A stretch of 64,000 nt of DNA. Origin: JANMDS01 sp031430575. GTDB taxonomy: Bacteria > Pseudomonadota > Gammaproteobacteria > Burkholderiales > Casimicrobiaceae. Within the stretch, counting starts at the first letter, position 1. Each line of letters starts with the position of its first letter. This document shows positions 34,921-43,231 of this stretch, piece after piece. The position numbers and the translations under genes were made by a program. The stretch spans positions 124,001 to 188,000 of the forward strand of contig JANPBT010000017.1 of the NCBI GenBank assembly GCA_031430575.1, in the 5' to 3' direction. Under the pieces are notes generated by a model. It ran no database searches. It saw only the letters and a list, made by a program, of their open reading frames with translations, and was not told where the DNA came from.

Positions 34921-35973
34921 ATGACCGAAAAACTTAAAATCGCCGTGGCTGGCGCTGGCCTCATTGGGCAGGCGCACATGGGCGCGGCGCACGCGAGCGC
35001 AACGGTTACGCTTACGGCAATGGTTGACCCATTACCTGCGGCGCAGAAATGGGCAGATCTCTATCAAATTCCGCGCTACGAATCTCTCGAAGCGCTTTTA
35101 GCCAACGCCCGCGTTGACGGCATCGTGCTCGCAACGCCCAATCAACTGCACGCGCCACATGCCCGCATCTGTATCGACGCGGGAATCGCGATCTTGCTTG
35201 AAAAACCGATTACGCCAACCGTCGCCGAAGCGCGCGATCTGGTGGCCTATGCCGAGGCCAAAAACGCTAAGGTATTGATCGGCCATCACCGCGCGCATAG
35301 CCCGATCATGGCGAAAGCGAAATCGGTTGTCGATAGTGGGCAGCTTGGAAAAATTGTCGCCGTCATGGGCAGCGCAACGTTTTTGAAGCCCGATCACTAT
35401 TTTGTTGAAGGCGCTTGGCGCACGCAACTTGGCGGTGGGCCGCTATTGCTCAATATGATTCACGAAATACATAACCTGCGCTTGCTCTGCGGCGAAATCA
35501 TCGCCGTGCAAGCGTTTGTGTCAAACGCAGTGCGCGGGTTTGCCGTAGAAGATACCGCATCGATCATCCTGAAATTTGCATCGGGTGCGTTAGGCACATT
35601 TCTGCTATCTGATACCGCTGCGAGCCCGCGCAGCTGGGAGCAGACTTCGCAAGAAAACAAATCGTACCCAACCTACGACGAAGAAGATTGCTACATCATT
35701 TCCGGTACGAACGGCACGCTTTCGGTTCCCACAATGCGTTTAAAAACCTACCCGCGCAATGAAGATCGCTCATGGTGGAAACCATTTGAAGCAGGCGTCG
35801 TTGGCGTCGTGCGCGACGATCCGATAAAGCATCAAATGGAGCATTTCGGCGCGGTGATTCGCGAAGAATCTGCGCCGCAGGTATCCGCGCGCGATGGCAT
35901 GATTAATCTGCAAGTGATCGAAGCCATCGCAGAGGCTGGGCGCACGGGCGCAACGGTTGATCTTACCTCCTAA
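34921..35973 (+). CDS. Gfo/Idh/MocA-family oxidoreductase
   Basis: The 350-residue protein has an N-terminal Rossmann motif AGAGLIGQAHMGAAHA, the family's EKPITPTVAEA and a C-terminal alpha/beta domain with GGGPLLLNMIHEIHNL. Family members oxidise or reduce sugars, inositols and related polyols with NAD(P). In this cluster a quinate- or cyclohexanoid-type dehydrogenase is plausible. Two dispersed elements in opposite orientation are embedded, read as LPAAQK and SAPQVS. ATG 34921 is preferred to TTG 34915. Confidence 0.83.
   Translation: MTEKLKIAVAGAGLIGQAHMGAAHASATVTLTAMVDPLPAAQKWADLYQIPRYESLEALLANARVDGIVLATPNQLHAPHARICIDAGIAILLEKPITPTVAEARDLVAYAEAKNAKVLIGHHRAHSPIMAKAKSVVDSGQLGKIVAVMGSATFLKPDHYFVEGAWRTQLGGGPLLLNMIHEIHNLRLLCGEIIAVQAFVSNAVRGFAVEDTASIILKFASGALGTFLLSDTAASPRSWEQTSQENKSYPTYDEEDCYIISGTNGTLSVPTMRLKTYPRNEDRSWWKPFEAGVVGVVRDDPIKHQMEHFGAVIREESAPQVSARDGMINLQVIEAIAEAGRTGATVDLTS
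35032..35050 (+). repeat. Dispersed element inside the Gfo/Idh gene, first copy
   Basis: Exact core at 35036-35046, sense, read as PAAQK. Confidence 0.85.
35866..35884 (-). repeat. Dispersed element inside the Gfo/Idh gene, second copy
   Basis: Exact core at 35870-35880, antisense, read as SAPQVS. Confidence 0.85.
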
Positions 35974-35990
35974 TTCGCAAAGAAAAAACT

Positions 35991-36434
35991 ATGAAAATCC
36001 TAATGCTCCATGGCATCAACCACGATATGTTCGGCGAGCGCGACCCAACGCAATATGGCACGGTTACGCTCGATGAAATCAACGCGCAATTGATGATCCT
36101 CGGAAAAGAGCTCGGCACGAGTATCGAAACATTTCAAACCAATCACGAAGGTGCGATGTGTGAGCGCATTCACCAAGGCTATCGTGATGGCGTCGATGCT
36201 GTGCTCATCAATGCTGGCGCATGGACGCACTACAGCTACGGCATTCGCGATGCGCTGGCAATTTTGACCTGCCCGATTGTGGAGCTGCATATGTCCAATA
36301 TCCACGCGCGGGAAGCTTTCCGCCACGTATCGGTGTTTGCCGAAATTGTGAAAGGGCAAATTTGTGGATTCGGCGTTGAGAGCTATTTGCTCGCGTTGCG
36401 GGCTGCGGTGTCAGCTGCAAAAACTCAGCTGTAA
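35991..36434 (+). CDS. aroQ: Type II 3-dehydroquinate dehydratase
   Basis: The 147-residue dodecameric enzyme interconverts 3-dehydroquinate and 3-dehydroshikimate. Recognisable parts are the catalytic-loop Tyr in DPTQYGT, the F-x-T-N-H-E-G strand, NAGAWTHYSYGIRDAL and ELHMSNIHAREAFRHVSV. The opening MLHGINHDMFG differs from the usual LNGPNLNLLG, and AWTHYSYG from AYTHTSVA, so this is a divergent, perhaps catabolic (QuiB-like), member. It follows the Gfo/Idh gene by 17 bases. Confidence 0.88.
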   Translation: MKILMLHGINHDMFGERDPTQYGTVTLDEINAQLMILGKELGTSIETFQTNHEGAMCERIHQGYRDGVDAVLINAGAWTHYSYGIRDALAILTCPIVELHMSNIHAREAFRHVSVFAEIVKGQICGFGVESYLLALRAAVSAAKTQL

Positions 36435-36440
36435 ACCACC

Positions 36441-36459
36441 AAAACTGCGCCGCAGGTAG
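36441..36459 (-). repeat. Dispersed element after aroQ, first of two direct copies
   Basis: Exact core at 36445-36455, 10 bases after the aroQ stop. Confidence 0.85.
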
Positions 36460-36485
36460 CCCCTTTTTTTATTCACAAATAACCA

Positions 36486-36504
36486 AAATCTGCGCCGCAG
36501 GTAT
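36486..36504 (-). repeat. Dispersed element after aroQ, second direct copy
   Basis: Exact core at 36490-36500, same orientation as the copy 45 bases before. It is the only close direct pair in the window; the other close pairs are inverted. Confidence 0.85.
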
Positions 36505-36517
36505 ACCTCGAAAATCA

Positions 36518-37357
36518 ATGCCCACCATCAACGGTCTTACCGAAATCATCGCGCACATTGGGTTCCCAACACACAGCTTCAAAGCGCCAATGATTTACAA
36601 CCCGTATTTCACCTCGCGCAAAATCAATGCGGTCGTGACGCCTTATGCCGTTGGCGCGGATGATTTCCCTGATTTCGTGCGCAGTCTTTTTCTCGCCAAA
36701 AATGTGCGTGGCGCGCTCATCACAATGCCGCACAAAATCACAACCGTCTCCCTCGCAGATGAAGTGACCGCGACCGCCCGCATCGCAGGCTCGGCCAACG
36801 CCCTGAAGCGCGATGACAGTGGCGCGCTGGTAGCCGATATGTTTGATGGCGAAGGGTTTGTAAGGGGAATCGCCCGCAAGGGCTTTGTGACCCAAGGCGC
36901 AACCGCACTGATCGTGGGCTGCGGTGGCGTTGGTTGCGCGATTGCGGCGTCCCTCGCCAAAGCCGGTGCGTCGGCGATTTTCTTATCTGATCAAAGCGCC
37001 TCAGCCGCGCTTGGGCTCGCGGGCCGATTGCGCGAAAACTACCCCGCGCTAAAAGCAAAAATTGGCACGACCGATCCATCGGGCTACGATCTCGTTGTGA
37101 ACGCCACACCGCTAGGGATGCAGGCAAACGACCCATTACCCATCGACATTGAAAAACTATCGTCCACCACTTTCGTAGGCGAAGTTGTAATGACTGCGAC
37201 GATGACACCGCTGCTCACCGCGGCGGCCGCGCGAGGCTGCCGCTATCAGGTGGGCACCGACATGCTTTTTGAGATGATCCCAGCCTATTTGGAGTTTTTT
37301 GGGTTTCCGGGCGCAACCCCGGATGAATTGCGCCAAGTCTCGCAAATTCCACGTTAG
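36518..37357 (+). CDS. Divergent shikimate/quinate dehydrogenase
   Basis: A 279-residue AroE-family protein, the second in the cluster. It keeps the catalytic lysine (ITMPHK) and a NAD(P) loop (VGCGGVGCAIAASLA), with NATPLGMQANDPLP. The substrate motif reads FPTHSFKAPMIYN rather than the S-x-S pattern of AroE, and the cofactor loop continues LSDQS rather than NRT, which points to NAD rather than NADP use and to a quinate or other hydroaromatic substrate. This is inference from motif changes. It ends the catabolic cluster. Confidence 0.8.
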   Translation: MPTINGLTEIIAHIGFPTHSFKAPMIYNPYFTSRKINAVVTPYAVGADDFPDFVRSLFLAKNVRGALITMPHKITTVSLADEVTATARIAGSANALKRDDSGALVADMFDGEGFVRGIARKGFVTQGATALIVGCGGVGCAIAASLAKAGASAIFLSDQSASAALGLAGRLRENYPALKAKIGTTDPSGYDLVVNATPLGMQANDPLPIDIEKLSSTTFVGEVVMTATMTPLLTAAAARGCRYQVGTDMLFEMIPAYLEFFGFPGATPDELRQVSQIPR

Positions 37358-37415
37358 CGTAGCAGCGCGCGCCAAAGCTTAATTCTTGGATTCAGACGCA
37401 ACTTCTAAGGGTCCG

Positions 37416-37643
37416 TCAGGCCTTTGCACCGACCAGTAGTGTCACCGTCGCGGGGCTGGTCGTGAAATCGTAGCGCCGCTCCACCACAAGCAAGTAAAGC
37501 GGTGGCTCGCTCATGGTGATGCGAATGCTATCGCCCACCGCTGGCATCGCCACGCCCTGCTCCACTTCAGTTGAAAATTCAATTCTCCCGAGCTGCGCGA
37601 GCAATTGCTGGGCGTTTACGGTAAGTTCAATATTGAGTTTCAT
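37416..37643 (-). CDS. Small protein of unknown function
   Basis: A 75-residue reading frame, MKLNIELTVNAQQLLAQLGR at the start, with a beta-rich composition and a PAVGDSIRITMSEPPLYLLVVERRYDF middle part written here only by its pattern: hydrophobic strands alternating with short turns. No family was recognised. It has no strong ribosome site. Its position between the amidase end and the shikimate dehydrogenase end, with protein-like codon use, supports a real gene only moderately. Confidence 0.5.
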   Translation of the reverse strand: MKLNIELTVNAQQLLAQLGRIEFSTEVEQGVAMPAVGDSIRITMSEPPLYLLVVERRYDFTTSPATVTLLVGAKA

Positions 37644-37658
37644 CGATCATTTCAGCTT

Positions 37659-37677
37659 AAATCTGCGCCGCAGGTAT
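37659..37677 (-). repeat. Dispersed element downstream of the amidase gene
   Basis: Exact core at 37663-37673, 11 bases beyond the amidase stop and just upstream of the small gene at 37416-37643. Confidence 0.85.
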
Positions 37678-37687
37678 TGACGCGATT

Positions 37688-39070
37688 CTAAAGCGATGGA
37701 GCACGAATGATGCTCTCGAGCGCGCTCCCGATCGATAATAATCTACGATCTTCACCATGCACACTCGCGATTTGAAGCCCTGCCGGCGCTGCGCCTTCAG
37801 GCTGGCACGGAATCGTAAGCGCGCAGCCATCTAAAAAATTGACCCATGCGGTATTGCGCAAAATGCGGGTGTTGGTCGCGAAGTACAACGCGTCGTCTTT
37901 GCGCAGCGGTGCAATACGCTGCGCGATGCAAGCAATCGTCGGCGAGATGACGCCGCAATACGGGGCAAGCTCGGATTCCGCTCGGGCAATCCAATCCCGC
38001 CGGTAGGCGAGCGCGGCGGCGTATTCATCGATCATGCAGCTCGCGGCGAGCTGCATCCGCTGCCAAACGCGCGGATCGTAGCCTTCACCATTCAGGCTCA
38101 CATACTTACGATGCCACGCCAACGCTTCCGGGCCAACAATACGCGTATGCAAGCCAATTTCAAAATACTCTTCAATCATCGGGCTCGCTGCGCGCACGAC
38201 CGTCGCGCCCACAGCCTCAATGCGCGCCACTGCCGCCTCACACGCAAAGCGCACTTCATCATCGAGCGCAAACCAGAGCGCGCCAGTGGGCAGCAAAAAC
38301 CGCATGCTGGCGATGTCCGATTTAGGCCAATCGCTCGTTTGTTCGTTCGCTAAGACCGCATCAATCGTCGCACAACAATCCACGCTGTTGGCAAGCGCAC
38401 CAACGGAGTCAAGCGTTGCCGAAAGCGGTAGCACACCAGAAATAGGCACGCGCCGCGCAGTGGGTTTAAAGCCGACCAAACCATTAAACGCAGCGGGAAT
38501 GCGCACGCTGCCGCCCGTATCAGAGCCGAGCGCTGCACTGCAAAACCCCTCAGCTACGCTGACCGCCGCACCAGAGGACGAGCCGCCGGGGATGCGCCCC
38601 ACGCCGTCATCGGCATCGCGCCCCCAGATGCAACGCGGCGTACCAAAATGAGGATTTAGCCCAACCCCCGCATACGCAAACTCAACCATATTGGTGCGCC
38701 CAAAAGTTATCGCGCCCGCGCGCTTTAGCCGCGCAACAGCTTCGCAATCAACCGCCGCAATTTGATGACGATTACGCAAAACCGCGGCTCCGGCGCTGGT
38801 GCATTCGCCTCCAACATCAAACAAATCTTTAATTGAAACGGTGATCCCAGCCAGAGCCGGAGTCTGCACTCCAGAGGCGAAAAGCGCGTCTGCATCTGTG
38901 GCTTGCTTACGAATGCTGGCTTCATCAAGTGCCAGAAAAGTGTGCGCTCCATCTCGTTGTGGATCGCGTACGCGCGCGAGCTGCGATTGCGCTGACGCGC
39001 TCGGCGATAGCGTGAAATCACTAAACACGATTCGCAGCGCGGCAAGCGTAGACTTCGGTGGTAGGAGCAT
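37688..39070 (-). CDS. Amidase-signature-family hydrolase
   Basis: The 460-residue enzyme has the Ser-cisSer-Lys triad of the amidase signature family: Lys in VSIKDLFDVGG, and the two serines in GGSSSGAAVSVAEG and GSDTGGSVRIPAAFNGL. Members hydrolyse amides, including indoleacetamide, nicotinamide and, as GatA, glutaminyl groups; no gatB or gatC is nearby, so a small-molecule amidase is more likely. The start at 39070 is chosen since upstream residues (to 39163) encode only a dispersed element and no homology. Confidence 0.85.
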   Translation of the reverse strand: MLLPPKSTLAALRIVFSDFTLSPSASAQSQLARVRDPQRDGAHTFLALDEASIRKQATDADALFASGVQTPALAGITVSIKDLFDVGGECTSAGAAVLRNRHQIAAVDCEAVARLKRAGAITFGRTNMVEFAYAGVGLNPHFGTPRCIWGRDADDGVGRIPGGSSSGAAVSVAEGFCSAALGSDTGGSVRIPAAFNGLVGFKPTARRVPISGVLPLSATLDSVGALANSVDCCATIDAVLANEQTSDWPKSDIASMRFLLPTGALWFALDDEVRFACEAAVARIEAVGATVVRAASPMIEEYFEIGLHTRIVGPEALAWHRKYVSLNGEGYDPRVWQRMQLAASCMIDEYAAALAYRRDWIARAESELAPYCGVISPTIACIAQRIAPLRKDDALYFATNTRILRNTAWVNFLDGCALTIPCQPEGAAPAGLQIASVHGEDRRLLSIGSALESIIRAPSL

Positions 39071-39109
39071 TGAGGAGAAAACCTTCCGCAAAAGTGCTGA
39101 GGAAACATC

Positions 39110-39128
39110 ATACCTGCGGCGCAGATTT
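39110..39128 (+). repeat. Dispersed element upstream of the amidase gene
   Basis: Exact core at 39114-39124, with tail AGCCGTTTTAATGC, between the amidase start and the threonine dehydratase remnant. Confidence 0.85.
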
Positions 39129-39185
39129 AGCCGTTTTAATGCAAAGCGTGCACCGCCACGCAACGATTAAACGCAGAAATCGCGA

Positions 39186-39386
39186 TCACGCCACGCTTTT
39201 TTTATCGTCGGTAAGCTGCGAAAGATTGTTCAGCGCGCCACGCTCTTTAAACGAAGCGGTGAACTGCAAATTTTCAAACTTGAGCGGTCTCTCGCAGACT
39301 AAGATGGCGGAGAGCGTTTGTTCGGGGTGGCAAGGCGTAATGAGCACGCCGCCTTTGATACGCGAATGACTCATTTGTGGACTCAT
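39186..39386 (-). pseudogene. Threonine dehydratase remnant (N-terminal fragment)
   Basis: A 66-codon frame contains T-P-x(4)-Q-T-L-S and LKFENLQFTASFKERGALN, the PLP-lysine region of threonine/serine dehydratases (IlvA/TdcB), whose full length is 320 residues or more. The frame stops shortly after, exactly where the family continues with the A-S-A-G-N-H-A-Q motif, and the following bases are the upstream region of the amidase. A deletion removed about four fifths of the gene. Confidence 0.75.
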
Positions 39387-39413
39387 CAGCGCAATCTGTG
39401 TTTAAATACGGGG

Positions 39414-39794
39414 ATGTTTTTCTCTAAACCGATTTCGGTGTTCGTTTGGCTGCTGATCAGCGCGCTGCTGGTGCGCGCCGCAATTTCGGCGACGATGCCG
39501 ATCTCGATGCTCGGGAAAAGCGCTGCCGTAGTGTCTGCATTGGCAGGCGCAGCGCCCGCTTCAATGGAAGCCGATTGCCCCGGCCACTCCGCCGCGAGCG
39601 CGACCGACGCGCCCAATGAATCAGGAGCCTCTTTCTGCGCGTGGTGCGGTGAATGCTGCGTGAGCGCGCCCGTTTTTTCATTTAATCCAGATCAAAATAT
39701 TGCCAAAACTGCGCCGCAGGTAAATTTCGCGCGCATGGCAGTTCCCCGCCTCGCTTATCTCACGCCCGGGCTATACCGCCCACCCGCCGCTTAG
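39414..39794 (+). CDS. Small exported protein of the copper cluster
   Basis: A 126-residue protein with an N-terminal hydrophobic segment (about 8-30) and a Cys cluster SFCAWCGECCVSAP in the middle, like small Cys/His-rich proteins (DUF2946-type) found with copper-resistance genes. The C-terminal part includes one dispersed element read as TAPQVNF. No function is assigned. It is the first gene of the 39.4-45.5 kb metal cluster. ATG 39414 follows a G-run. Confidence 0.55.
   Translation: MFFSKPISVFVWLLISALLVRAAISATMPISMLGKSAAVVSALAGAAPASMEADCPGHSAASATDAPNESGASFCAWCGECCVSAPVFSFNPDQNIAKTAPQVNFARMAVPRLAYLTPGLYRPPAA
39705..39723 (-). repeat. Dispersed element inside the first copper-cluster gene
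   Basis: Exact core at 39709-39719, antisense, read as TAPQV. Confidence 0.8.
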
Positions 39795-39872
39795 CTTCGA
39801 CACCCGAAATCCGTCTACAAATCATCTCCGAGTGATTTGTAGATGCATTAAAACTTTTGTGTTGAGGTTTCC

Positions 39873-40220
39873 ATGTTTATTTCTCGCATTACGGCGCTCA
39901 TTGCGTCGATGCTCTCGTTTTCGGCGGGTGCGCAAACGCTACCCGCTTCCTCTGCACCGTCGGCTTTTACCGACTACCGGATGTATTCCGAAAAAAACCC
40001 GCCGGTCAATTGGCGCGCGGCTAATGATTTTGTAGAAAAGCTCGATGGGCACATGGGCCATGTGCGCGGCAAACCGCGTATGATAAAGCCCGCTGGTGAC
40101 GCGAAGCCTGCACTAAAGGCGGAATCGCCGATGCTTTCACCAGCAAAGCCGCCCACGCCGCCACCACCAAATGCCGCGCCAAGCGCAGACCACAGCAAAC
40201 ACGAAATGAAAAAGCCATGA
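39873..40220 (+). CDS. Periplasmic protein of the copper cluster
   Basis: A 115-residue protein with a signal peptide ending SAGA at about residue 20, then Y-R-M-Y-S-E-K-N-P-P-V-N-W-R-A-A-N-D-F-V, GHMGHVRG with clustered His and Met, and a Pro/Ala-rich end with DHSKHEM. Similar small proteins precede CusC/CzcC-like genes in betaproteobacterial metal clusters. His and Met spacing fits copper binding; this is inference. Its stop overlaps the next start (ATGA). Confidence 0.65.
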   Translation: MFISRITALIASMLSFSAGAQTLPASSAPSAFTDYRMYSEKNPPVNWRAANDFVEKLDGHMGHVRGKPRMIKPAGDAKPALKAESPMLSPAKPPTPPPPNAAPSADHSKHEMKKP

Positions 40221-41626
40221 GAACGCATGCATTCGTTGTAGCCGCTATGTTGCTCACTGGCTGCGCTTCGCTTGGCATTGTTGAGCAGCGGCAAGCGGTG
40301 AGCACGTTTTCTAAAACGCAAGGCTTTGGCGATGCGCCAGTGCTCACCAATGCCACTGCGCGCGGCAAAGCCGATGCAGAGGTGATGCAGCAACTCAATG
40401 CCCCACTTACGCAGGACGCGGCTGTGGGCATTGCGCTCGCCAGTAGCCCGGCCTTTCAAGCAATACGCGCTTCGCTCGAAGCGGCCTCGGCGCAAGCAGG
40501 GGCACGGGCGCAACCATCCAATCCACTCTTTACTTTTGAGCGGCTGGTGCGGCTTGAAGATGGCGTGCGTGATCTTGATATCGGGCGCATGTTGGCGAGC
40601 TCCCTTTTTGATTGGCTCACGCTACCGGCGCGCATAAAAACCGCCGAGCGCGAGCAAGCGATGCAGCAAGTGCAGGCGAGTGCGCAGCTTACGCAAACGG
40701 TGGCAAACGTACGACAAGCGTGGGTGCGCGCGGTGGCGGCGCAGCAATCTGCAGTGTATTTCGGTCAAGTGCGCATGGCGGCAGACGCAAGCGCAGAGCT
40801 CGCACGGCGGATGCAAGCGGTGGGAAATTTCAGTAAATTGCAGCGTGCCCGCGAGCAAGCCTTCTATGCCGACGCCACGACGCAACAAGCCCGCGCGCAA
40901 CACGCCGCACTCGCTGCCCGTGAGGCGCTCACGCGTGCGCTCGGGCTTACGCAAGCGCAAGCCGCGCTCCTTAAATTGCCCGAGCGCTTGCCGGATTTGC
41001 CAGCCGCCGCGCGCTCCGCACCGGAGATTACGCAAGCCGCGCTTGAGCAGCGATTGGATGTGCGCATGGCCAATGCCGAGTTCGAAAACCTAGGCGCATC
41101 GCGCACGCTCACTGCTCTGCAAAGCGTAGCGGGTGGGCTTCACGTTGCTGGAATGCGCAATAGCGCAACCGGCAAAGATCCGCAGCGTGGCTACGAAATC
41201 GAGCTACCGATTCCGATCTTTGATTGGGGCACGGGCGTGCGCAGCGAGCTCAGCGCGCGGATTCGCGCTGCGCAACACACCGCAACGCACACTTCGCGCG
41301 CTGCCAGCTCGCAATTGCGGGAATCGCATAGCGCGTACGTGACGTCTTACGAAATCGCCAAGCATTACCGCGACGAAATCGTGCCGTTGCGTAAATCCAT
41401 CGCCGATGAAATGCTTTTGAAATACAACGGGATGTTAGTTGGCGTATTTGAGCTGCTAGCCGACGCGCGCGAGCAAATCGGCAGCGTGATTCAAGCCATT
41501 GATGCCCAGCGTGATTTTTGGTTAGCAGACGCGAATCTGCACAGCACACTCTTGGGCGCATCTAGCGCACCGCTCATGATGGAAGCGCAGCCTGCAATGT
41601 CCGGCAGCGCAACGAAGGGACATTAA
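40217..41626 (+). CDS. TolC-family outer-membrane efflux lipoprotein (CusC/CzcC-like)
   Basis: The 469-residue protein has a lipobox LLTGCAS near residue 15 and two outer-membrane-efflux-protein repeats with long Ala/Gln-rich coiled-coil helices (QAREQAFYADATTQQARA type). It should form a trimeric tunnel through the outer membrane. No RND pump (CusA) or adaptor (CusB) gene is present in this cluster, which is unusual; the pump must be encoded elsewhere or the tunnel works with another partner. It is translationally coupled with the previous gene. Confidence 0.87.
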   Translation: MRTHAFVVAAMLLTGCASLGIVEQRQAVSTFSKTQGFGDAPVLTNATARGKADAEVMQQLNAPLTQDAAVGIALASSPAFQAIRASLEAASAQAGARAQPSNPLFTFERLVRLEDGVRDLDIGRMLASSLFDWLTLPARIKTAEREQAMQQVQASAQLTQTVANVRQAWVRAVAAQQSAVYFGQVRMAADASAELARRMQAVGNFSKLQRAREQAFYADATTQQARAQHAALAAREALTRALGLTQAQAALLKLPERLPDLPAAARSAPEITQAALEQRLDVRMANAEFENLGASRTLTALQSVAGGLHVAGMRNSATGKDPQRGYEIELPIPIFDWGTGVRSELSARIRAAQHTATHTSRAASSQLRESHSAYVTSYEIAKHYRDEIVPLRKSIADEMLLKYNGMLVGVFELLADAREQIGSVIQAIDAQRDFWLADANLHSTLLGASSAPLMMEAQPAMSGSATKGH

Positions 41627-41627
41627 G

Positions 41628-43139
41628 ATGAACACACGACGCGATTTTCTGATGAATACCTGCGGCGCAGTTTTGGCCTCGGCAGCTGTTTCTAAAGCAG
41701 CGATGGGCAACGTGCCCGAAGCGCCGATGATGGATAAGCCTACGATGGCACCGCCGCTCTACCCGAAATCAGGCAGGCCGTATCGCCCGGTAGTCACGCT
41801 CAACGGCTGGACGCTGCCACCGCGCATGAAAGATAACTGGAAGGAGTTTCATCTCGTGGCCGAGCCGGTGATTCGTGAAATTGCGCCAGGAATGAAAGCC
41901 CGATTATGGGGCTACAACGGCCAATCGCCAGGCCCAACAATCGAAGTGGTCGAGGGCGACAACGTGCGCTTGTTCGTCACCAATAAACTGCCGGAGCACA
42001 CTACGATTCACTGGCATGGCCAAAGGCTGCCGAGTGGTATGGACGGCGTGGGTGGGATGTCTCAGCCGCACATCAAGCCTGGGCAGACGTTTGTGTATGA
42101 GTTCGTGGCGCGCAGGCCCGGCACGTTTATGTATCACCCGCACGCCGACGATATGGTGCAAATTGCGATGGGCATGATGGGCATGTGGGTCACGCACCCG
42201 AAGGAGCCGGAGAAGTTGATCGGCTATCAAGAAGCAGATCGTGATTTTTGTTTTTTGTTAAATGCCTACGATATTGAGCCCGGCAGCGCAGTGCCGAAGG
42301 TGAACACGATGCTCGATTTCAATTTATGGACGTGGAACTCGCGCGCCTTCCCCGGCATTGATCCGCTGGTAGTGAAAAAAAATGATCGCGTGCGCATCCG
42401 CATGGGCAATCTGACGATGACTAATCACCCGATTCACTTGCACGGTCATGAGTTTTTCGTCACCCAAACGGACGGTGGTATCGTGCCACCGCAAGCCCGT
42501 TGGCCCGAGGTCACCACCGATATTGCGGTGGGGCAAATGCGCGCGATAGAGTTTGACGCGACCGAAGTGGGCGATTGGCCATTTCATTGCCACAAAAGCC
42601 ACCACACCATGAACGCGATGGGGCATAACGTACCGACGATGATCGGTGTAGACCATCGTGGCGTGGTGAATCAAATTAATAAGCTCATCCCCGAATATAT
42701 GGTGATGGGCGAGCGCGGCGGCGCGGATATGGGTGATATGGAAATGGCCTTGCCGGACAACACGCTACCGATGATGACCGGCGTCGGGCAATTTGGCCCG
42801 ATTGAAATGGGTGGAATGTTTAATATCGTAAAAGTGCGTGAAGGATTAGCGAAAGACGATTACAAAGATCCAGGGCACTACGCGCATCCACCAGGCACGA
42901 GCGCCTATGAATGGAAAGGCGCATCGCAAAACGTGACCCGCGCGCCCACGTCATCGCAAGGCGGCATCGAGGATGCGCTGCGAGTGGAAAGCAAGCGCAG
43001 CTTAGGCATTGATCATCACAACCATGCACCCGCTGCGCCCGCAACGCAGGCGCAAAAAATTCCTGCGGCGCAGATTTCACCTGTTCCGAAGGAAATTACC
43101 GTGACTGTGCGTAAACCAAGCGGGCACAGTGGACATTAA
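41628..43139 (+). CDS. Multicopper oxidase, exported
   Basis: The 503-residue protein has a twin-arginine-type signal (NTRRDFLMNTCG) and copper-ligand motifs of a multicopper oxidase: HWHGQRLPSGMDGVGGMSQ, FMYHPHADDM, NHPIHLHGHEF and FHCHKSHHTMNAMGH. Such enzymes oxidise Cu(I) and protect the periplasm. Residues rich in Met and Gly before the third site (MGEMEM-like runs) may be a Met-rich cuprous-binding segment. Dispersed elements lie in the signal peptide (NTCGAVLASA) and near the C-terminus (IPAAQIS). Confidence 0.92.
   Translation: MNTRRDFLMNTCGAVLASAAVSKAAMGNVPEAPMMDKPTMAPPLYPKSGRPYRPVVTLNGWTLPPRMKDNWKEFHLVAEPVIREIAPGMKARLWGYNGQSPGPTIEVVEGDNVRLFVTNKLPEHTTIHWHGQRLPSGMDGVGGMSQPHIKPGQTFVYEFVARRPGTFMYHPHADDMVQIAMGMMGMWVTHPKEPEKLIGYQEADRDFCFLLNAYDIEPGSAVPKVNTMLDFNLWTWNSRAFPGIDPLVVKKNDRVRIRMGNLTMTNHPIHLHGHEFFVTQTDGGIVPPQARWPEVTTDIAVGQMRAIEFDATEVGDWPFHCHKSHHTMNAMGHNVPTMIGVDHRGVVNQINKLIPEYMVMGERGGADMGDMEMALPDNTLPMMTGVGQFGPIEMGGMFNIVKVREGLAKDDYKDPGHYAHPPGTSAYEWKGASQNVTRAPTSSQGGIEDALRVESKRSLGIDHHNHAPAAPATQAQKIPAAQISPVPKEITVTVRKPSGHSGH
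41656..41674 (+). repeat. Dispersed element in the multicopper oxidase signal peptide
   Basis: Exact core at 41660-41670, read as NTCGAV, directly after the twin-arginine motif. Confidence 0.85.
43059..43077 (+). repeat. Dispersed element near the multicopper oxidase C-terminus
   Basis: Exact core at 43063-43073, read as IPAAQIS, in the non-conserved tail. Confidence 0.85.
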
Positions 43140-43231
43140 GCATTAAGATGAACCAACATGAATTTGCAGTCGTCGCTCAGTCTGATACCGCGTTTCACAA
43201 TCTGTATGGTAACAAATAGAAAGGCAACACC

